Source: Spirochaetales bacterium Spiro_07 (GTDB taxonomy: Bacteria; Spirochaetota; Spirochaetia; Treponematales; Treponemataceae). From it: 64,000 bases of DNA. Positions 60,021-64,000 of this stretch are shown here, piece after piece. A program made the translations under genes and the position numbers. How positions within the stretch are numbered: position 1 is the first letter of the stretch; each line of letters begins with the position of its first letter. The stretch lies in assembly GCA_001603145.1 (NCBI GenBank), contig LVBI01000027.1:1-64000 (forward strand), read 5' to 3'. Below the pieces are notes generated by a model. That model searched no databases. It saw only the letters and a list, made by a program, of their open reading frames with translations, and had not been told where the DNA came from.

Positions 60021-60659
60021 TTATTCAGCGGCGGTAACTGATACAAGTTTTACGATTGACTTTGCGGTGGTCAATTTGCTTGCGTCTGTGTGCAGCCAGC
60101 CGTCAGAGCCGTCAAGAGAACCGCAACCGGCAAAAGCAAGCTTTATTTCGCCGCTGCCTTTGCAAAAGCCTTGCGGAATTTCAGCTGAATAGACCAGAGA
60201 CGGCTGACCGTTCACGCCGGAGCTTTTCTTTGTGTAAAAGTCGTTATAGTCAAAGCTTGTGTTGAATTCTGCTCTGATTATGTACGGTTTGTCTTCGATT
60301 TCTGCGGCGAAGATGATGCCGCCTTTCGGTGTTGCGCCTGTAACTGCATCAAGCTGCTGGCCTTCATCGGCAGAAGCGGCTTTTGATGCGATGCCTTTTT
60401 GTTTAGAAGCGCTGTACCAGACAGGAAGCGATTCGGGCCGCCCTTCTTTAGGGCCCATTATCCAATTTTGGCGGCTTGCGCGTTCAGTAACGTACAAAGT
60501 TCTTACAAAATTGCCGTCTGAATCTTCAAGCCACACCGCAAACTGCGGCCCGCGTTTCTGCTTCCAGTGCTGCCCTGCACCCACAGAGATGGTAATCTCT
60601 TTTGCATAAAGTGAACTAATGCCTGCAATCAGCATCAACACAAGAACAATTTTCTTCAT
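60021..60659 (-). CDS. DUF2271-type exported protein
   Basis: A 212-residue exported protein: signal sequence MKKIVLVLMLIAGISSLYA, then a beta-rich domain with GPQFAVWLEDSDGNFVRTLYVTERASRQNW and LPVWYSASKQKG that matches the DUF2271 family. The family often sits near periplasmic flavin or redox proteins, and a redox role is plausible but unproven. It starts 3 bases after the upstream flavodoxin-like gene. AGGTA-like ribosome site. Confidence 0.82.
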   Translation of the reverse strand: MKKIVLVLMLIAGISSLYAKEITISVGAGQHWKQKRGPQFAVWLEDSDGNFVRTLYVTERASRQNWIMGPKEGRPESLPVWYSASKQKGIASKAASADEGQQLDAVTGATPKGGIIFAAEIEDKPYIIRAEFNTSFDYNDFYTKKSSGVNGQPSLVYSAEIPQGFCKGSGEIKLAFAGCGSLDGSDGWLHTDASKLTTAKSIVKLVSVTAAE

Positions 60660-60662
60660 CTT

Positions 60663-61190
60663 TTACCTCGATTTCTTTGTATTAGAAAGATTTATCTTTT
60701 TTATGATTTTAAAGCCCGAAGTCTTTAAAACCTCTTTTACGGCGCGCACAGCCCCGCTTGTCTGGCCGCACAAATAATTGAACGGAAACGGTGTCGTGCA
60801 GCTTGTAACGATTACGGCCTTTTTGCCTTTGTGCAGCGGTTTCGGAATGCCGTGCGTAGATTCAGCCATAAACGTTGCGACAAGCCTGTCGAAAAGCGCT
60901 TTGAGTTTTCCGTTCATGTTGGCCCAATAAACAGGCGTACCGACAAAAATCATGCTGCACCCGCTGAGTTCTTCCGCAATTTTGTGCGCATCGTCTTCAG
61001 GCATGACGCATTTTCCGCTTGAACGGCAAGCCATGCAGCCTTTGCAGAAGCCGAAATTCAAGTCGTACACATCTTTCCAGATAATCTCGCAATCATCATG
61101 TTTTTGCTGAAATTTCTCAGTTTCTCTTTTCAGCGTTTTCGCCACGTTTCCGTTTTTGCGCGGGCTGCCGTTCAGCACAAGCACCTTCAT
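60663..61190 (-). CDS. Flavodoxin-family iron-sulfur flavoprotein-like reductase
   Basis: A 175-residue NADPH-dependent FMN reductase-type protein: MKVLVLNGSPRKNGNVAKTL binds flavin phosphate, and FCKGCMACRSSGKCVMPEDD is the cysteine-containing loop typical of these flavodoxin-like iron-sulfur or disulfide proteins. FVGTPVYWANMNGKLKALFDR is the second flavin loop. It overlaps the TetR gene by 4 bases and is 3 bases from DUF2271, so it is the middle gene of a three-gene operon. Confidence 0.87.
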   Translation of the reverse strand: MKVLVLNGSPRKNGNVAKTLKRETEKFQQKHDDCEIIWKDVYDLNFGFCKGCMACRSSGKCVMPEDDAHKIAEELSGCSMIFVGTPVYWANMNGKLKALFDRLVATFMAESTHGIPKPLHKGKKAVIVTSCTTPFPFNYLCGQTSGAVRAVKEVLKTSGFKIIKKINLSNTKKSR

Positions 61191-61789
61191 TTTTCATCTC
61201 CTCCAAAAATTGAATTAAGCCAAAGCTTTATGAACCGGTCTGTATATGATTTGCCTTTTTCCCAATAATCAGGCTCGCACTTTTTTAGAAGAACCGACTC
61301 AATGCAGCCCCAAAGCCCCGAAACGAGAATGCCCACATCAAGGCGCGGGTTCGTTGATTTTGCAAGCCCCTGCTTTATTGCTTCGCGCAAAAGCTTTTCG
61401 CCGGTGCGGTTGCAGACATAGTATTCTTCAATCAGCTCAGGCGGCGCATCGTCAGCAGATTTTATGCCCTGCATTACAAGAAGCGCGCGTTTCGGGTTTT
61501 CAAAACACCAGTCGCGGAACGATTCAATTGCATTTTGAATCTGCCTCCTGACAGTTTTTCCTTTTTGAGACGATTCGGAGAGGCGTTCGTTCAATTCATA
61601 AAGGCAGTCAAGCGAAATTTCTTGAAAAAGCCTGTCTTTGTCTTTGTAATAGTGGTAGATGTTTGTAGCCGTAATGTCGCATGCCGCCGCAATCTCACGC
61701 ATGCCAATCTGCTCAGGGTTCTTCTGCATGAGCAGCTCAAGCGTCTTCTGCTTTATCACAGTAATAATTTCAGTATTCGGTTTTCTCAT
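61187..61789 (-). CDS. TetR-family transcriptional repressor
   Basis: A 200-residue TetR-type regulator. The N-terminal HTH is QIGMREIAAACDITATNIYHYYKDKDRLFQEISL (residues about 21-55), and the remainder is the helical ligand domain. Overlap with the flavodoxin-like gene indicates translational coupling. A 13-bp perfect inverted repeat lies 10 bases upstream of the start and covers the promoter, so it probably represses its own operon until an inducer, perhaps a redox-active compound, binds. Confidence 0.9.
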   Translation of the reverse strand: MRKPNTEIITVIKQKTLELLMQKNPEQIGMREIAAACDITATNIYHYYKDKDRLFQEISLDCLYELNERLSESSQKGKTVRRQIQNAIESFRDWCFENPKRALLVMQGIKSADDAPPELIEEYYVCNRTGEKLLREAIKQGLAKSTNPRLDVGILVSGLWGCIESVLLKKCEPDYWEKGKSYTDRFIKLWLNSIFGGDEK

Positions 61790-61798
61790 TTCAGCCTC

Positions 61799-61848
61799 TT
61801 ATAATATAACACTGATAACTTAACACTGTTATATTATAAAGTCAAGCG
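61799..61848 (-). promoter_or_regulatory. TetR operator and operon promoter
   Basis: TTATAATATAACA (61799-61811) and TGTTATATTATAA (61827-61839) form a perfect 13-bp inverted repeat with a 15-bp spacer. On the minus strand TTGACT lies just upstream (about 61839-61844) and TAAGTT 17 bp on could be the -10, so the operator overlaps the promoter. Confidence 0.75.
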
Positions 61849-61946
61849 AAATTTTTTAGCCTTCTTAAACTGAACTATGAGGCGCGCGGAGTGTTGCAAG
61901 CCGCGCACCACAATACAGCCTGCTCTAGAGTGTGCCGGCTACAAGG

Positions 61947-63146
61947 TTATTTGCCGAAAGTTTTTTTGATACGTTCAATTGCTTCGATTGTGCGCTCGCG
62001 GCTGCCGAAACCGGTGAGGCGCAGATAGCCTTCGCCCATTTTGCCAAAGCCGCTGCCCGGCGTTCCGACGACATTGCACTTTGCCAAAAGTTCGTCAAAG
62101 AAAGACCAGCTCGTAAAGCCTTGCGGAATTTTCAGCCAAACATAAGGCGAATGTTCGCCACCGAAAGCCTTGAAGCCGGCAGCTTTTACGCCTTCAAAAA
62201 TCAGCTTTGCATTTTCGCGGTAAAACGAAAGGTTCTGCTGAATCTGCTTTTGCCCTTCTGCTGAATAAACAGCTTCTGCTGCTTTTTGCGTGATGTACGA
62301 AACGCCGTTGAACTTGGTGCTCTGACGGCGAAACCAAAGCTTGTTAAGCTCCGTGCCGTCAAAAACAAGCTTGTGCGGCACAACTGTGTAGCCGCAGCGC
62401 ACGCCCGTAAAGCCGGCCGTCTTAGAGAATGAACGCAGCTCAATTGCGCAAGTCTTTGCACCGTCAATTTCGTAAATCGATTTTGGAATCGCTGGGTCTG
62501 TAATAAATGCCTCGTAAGCCGAATCGTAAAGAATCAGGCTGTGATGTGCATTTGCGTAATCAACCCATTTTTTGAGATATTCCATTGAAGCCACCGCGCC
62601 GGTCGGGTTGTTCGGAAAGCATAAGTAAATAATGTCAGGCGCTTTTGATGCGGCGGCCGGAACTTCTGGCAAAAAGCCTGTTTCTTCGGTGCAGTTCATC
62701 AGCATGATTTTGTCTTTGCGTCCGTTCATGATGTTCGTGTCTATATAGACCGGATAAACCGGGTCGCAGATTGCAACAGTGTTGTCAGCCGCAAAAATAT
62801 CGCCGATATTGCCGCAATCAGATTTTGCACCGTCAGAAAGGAAAATCTCGTCAAGCTGCAAATCAATTCCGCGGGCAAGATAATCATTTTCAAGAATCTT
62901 CTGGCGCACAAAGTCATAGCCCTGCTCCGGCGGATAACCGCGGAAAGTCTTTTCGTCAGCCATTTCGTCAACAGCCTTATGCATTGCGTCAATCACGGCC
63001 GGGCAAAGCGGCTTGGTAACATCGCCAATCGAAAGCTTGATTACATCAGCTTCGGGGTGCGAAGCAATAAACTCGCGGGTCTTTTTATTTACTGTAGAAA
63101 AGAGGTAGCTTTCTTCCAAATCTAAAAAGTTCTTGTTGATTTTCAT
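61947..63146 (-). CDS. dapL: LL-diaminopimelate aminotransferase DapL
   Basis: A 399-residue class I/II PLP aminotransferase. It starts KINKNFLDLEESYLFSTVNKK, has IKLSIGDVTKPLCP, the nucleotide-like NPTGAVAS segment, and the PLP lysine in SFSKTAGFTGVRCGY. These are DapL hallmarks: the enzyme makes LL-diaminopimelate directly from tetrahydrodipicolinate, the short lysine and peptidoglycan route used by spirochaetes and chlamydiae. dapF, which uses its product, lies just upstream on the same strand with a palindromic repeat in the gap. Confidence 0.93.
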   Translation of the reverse strand: MKINKNFLDLEESYLFSTVNKKTREFIASHPEADVIKLSIGDVTKPLCPAVIDAMHKAVDEMADEKTFRGYPPEQGYDFVRQKILENDYLARGIDLQLDEIFLSDGAKSDCGNIGDIFAADNTVAICDPVYPVYIDTNIMNGRKDKIMLMNCTEETGFLPEVPAAASKAPDIIYLCFPNNPTGAVASMEYLKKWVDYANAHHSLILYDSAYEAFITDPAIPKSIYEIDGAKTCAIELRSFSKTAGFTGVRCGYTVVPHKLVFDGTELNKLWFRRQSTKFNGVSYITQKAAEAVYSAEGQKQIQQNLSFYRENAKLIFEGVKAAGFKAFGGEHSPYVWLKIPQGFTSWSFFDELLAKCNVVGTPGSGFGKMGEGYLRLTGFGSRERTIEAIERIKKTFGK

Positions 63147-63163
63147 GATTCCTCCAAATTAAC

Positions 63164-63244
63164 GTCATGCTGAACTTGTTAGCCTTCGGCGGCTTTCAGC
63201 TCAGCATCTCTGTTATAAGATCCCGAAACAAGTTCGGGATGACA
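63164..63244. repeat. GTCAT-type palindromic repeat between dapF and dapL
   Basis: Compound element: ACGTCATGCTGAACTTGTTA, a GCCTTCGGCGGC tip, then GATCCCGAAACAAGTTCGGGAT with GACAG. The two halves could form two hairpins in the transcript between the genes. Confidence 0.7.
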
Positions 63245-63250
63245 GATGTT

Positions 63251-64000
63251 TTATATTTCAACTTCGCCGGTAAAGACTTTTTCTGCCGGGCCAGTCATGA
63301 ACACGCTGTCGTTTTCGTTGCCGCTCCACTCAATTTCAAGGTCGCCACCAAGCAAATGCACGGTGATTTTCTCGCCGGCATCAACCAAGCCGTTCAAGAT
63401 TGCGGCAACAACAGTGGCGCATGTGCCTGTGCCGCATGCCAAAGTCTCGCCTGTGCCGCGCTCCCACACGCGCATAAAGATTGTGCGGCGGTCTTGCACA
63501 TACGCAAATTCAGTGTTCGTACGCTCTGGGAAAAACGCATGATTCTCAAAAAGCGGGCCAATCTCGCAAACAGGAAAATCAGCAGGCTTTTTGTCTATGA
63601 ACACAACCGCGTGCGGGTTGCCCATCGAAACGCAGGTGATTTTGTAGTCTTTTCCGCCGATTGAAAGAGGGTGCTGAATTACATGGCCGGTCTCTGAGTA
63701 AAGTTGAAGAGACTGCACATTCACCGGAATCTTTTCAGCTTGCAAGATAGGCTTGCCCATATCGACGCGCGCGCAACAAATCTTGTCACCGGGGTTGCCG
63801 CTTGTAATTTGAATGTGCTTTACCGCGCCCATCGATTCAATGCTGAATTCGCGCCCTTTTGTGTAGCCTGCATCATAAACGTATTTTGCCACGCAGCGGA
63901 TGCCGTTGCCGCACATCTGGCTTCTGCTTCCGTCAGCGTTGTACATTTCCATTTCAAAATCAGCCGATTTTCCGCGCTTTATCAAAATAATGCCGTCGCC
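63251..64000 (-). CDS. dapF: Diaminopimelate epimerase DapF, N-terminus beyond the window
   Basis: The frame remains open to the window edge, so about 30 N-terminal residues (normally with the CGN... start) are missing. It has MCGNGIRCVAKY with the first catalytic Cys and GETLACGTGTCATV with the second, plus the PHAVVF and GAGVTL-like segments of the family. It interconverts LL- and meso-diaminopimelate. It is upstream of dapL in the same direction, giving a dapF-dapL unit. Confidence 0.93.
   Translation of the reverse strand, partial: GDGIILIKRGKSADFEMEMYNADGSRSQMCGNGIRCVAKYVYDAGYTKGREFSIESMGAVKHIQITSGNPGDKICCARVDMGKPILQAEKIPVNVQSLQLYSETGHVIQHPLSIGGKDYKITCVSMGNPHAVVFIDKKPADFPVCEIGPLFENHAFFPERTNTEFAYVQDRRTIFMRVWERGTGETLACGTGTCATVVAAILNGLVDAGEKITVHLLGGDLEIEWSGNENDSVFMTGPAEKVFTGEVEI

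Noticed and set aside
1-64000. tRNA or rRNA genes
   Set aside because: No TPsiC-type arms within cloverleaf spacing or rRNA-like sequence was noticed by eye; a tRNAscan run would be decisive.

Overview
The window looks like a chromosomal stretch from a gut or rumen spirochaete of the Treponema type. This is inferred from gene content: type III glutamine synthetase, an ammonium channel fused to a PII domain, LL-diaminopimelate aminotransferase, a Cache-type chemoreceptor, two HD-GYP and two GGDEF proteins, and a FliM-like protein. Composition is moderate GC with clearly AT-rich islands (about 4.1-6.8 kb, 24.3-25.7 kb, 53.6-54.8 kb). No rRNA, tRNA, CRISPR array or complete insertion sequence was recognised.

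Layout. 0-4 kb: a split-barrel flavoprotein, a glycosyltransferase, mgtE with an attenuator-like leader peptide, and a tiny acidic protein. 4.1-6.8 kb: an AT-rich island with an RNase III-like protein and an overlapping CoiA-like nuclease, flanked by large hairpin repeats. 6.9-10.2 kb: biotin uptake (bioY-bioM-bioN) behind a consensus BirA operator, converging on birA. 10.5-24 kb (minus strand): purF, a metallo-hydrolase, a diguanylate cyclase, a TPR protein, DUF3795, an AraC regulator, two duplicated HD-GYP phosphodiesterases, a chemoreceptor and gltD. 24.3-35.7 kb: small accessory genes, then a binding protein/histidine kinase/response regulator operon converging on a sugar ABC importer operon. 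36-45 kb (minus): tfoX-like, gltB, mnmA, asnB. 44.8-51.4 kb: a diguanylate cyclase, an HTH-FliM-SPOA fusion, a GNAT, a large membrane protein and an ABC exporter. 51.6-59.1 kb: amt-PII, an Mrr-like nuclease, a carboxyltransferase, a SprT-like lipoprotein and glnN. 59.3-64 kb: an NAD(P)H oxidoreductase, a TetR-controlled flavoprotein/DUF2271 operon, dapL and the end of dapF.

The strongest discovery is a shared RNA control device in front of six glutamine/nitrogen genes: purF, gltD, gltB, asnB, amt and glnN. Each has a TTGACA-type promoter with a 17-bp spacer, followed almost at once by a small hairpin with a six-base loop, nearly always of the form A-A-W-G-N-N. The 3' side of that hairpin is also the 5' arm of an intrinsic terminator. 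There are ten such units (one each for purF, gltD and asnB; two for gltB and glnN; three for amt), with compensatory changes in the small stem. This matches the known RNA target of ANTAR antiterminators (hexaloop with A1 and G4), but uses one hairpin per terminator, sometimes in series. No ANTAR protein lies in the window, so the regulator is inferred.

Other notable points are a mobile palindromic repeat inserted in frame inside gltB (three times) and asnB (a one-and-a-half copy); a GltD that appears to lack its FAD-binding Rossmann segment; an XRE-type HTH joined to a FliM middle domain and two SPOA domains; a 24-codon leader peptide overlapping a terminator before mgtE; and near-identical C-terminal halves in the tandem HD-GYP genes.
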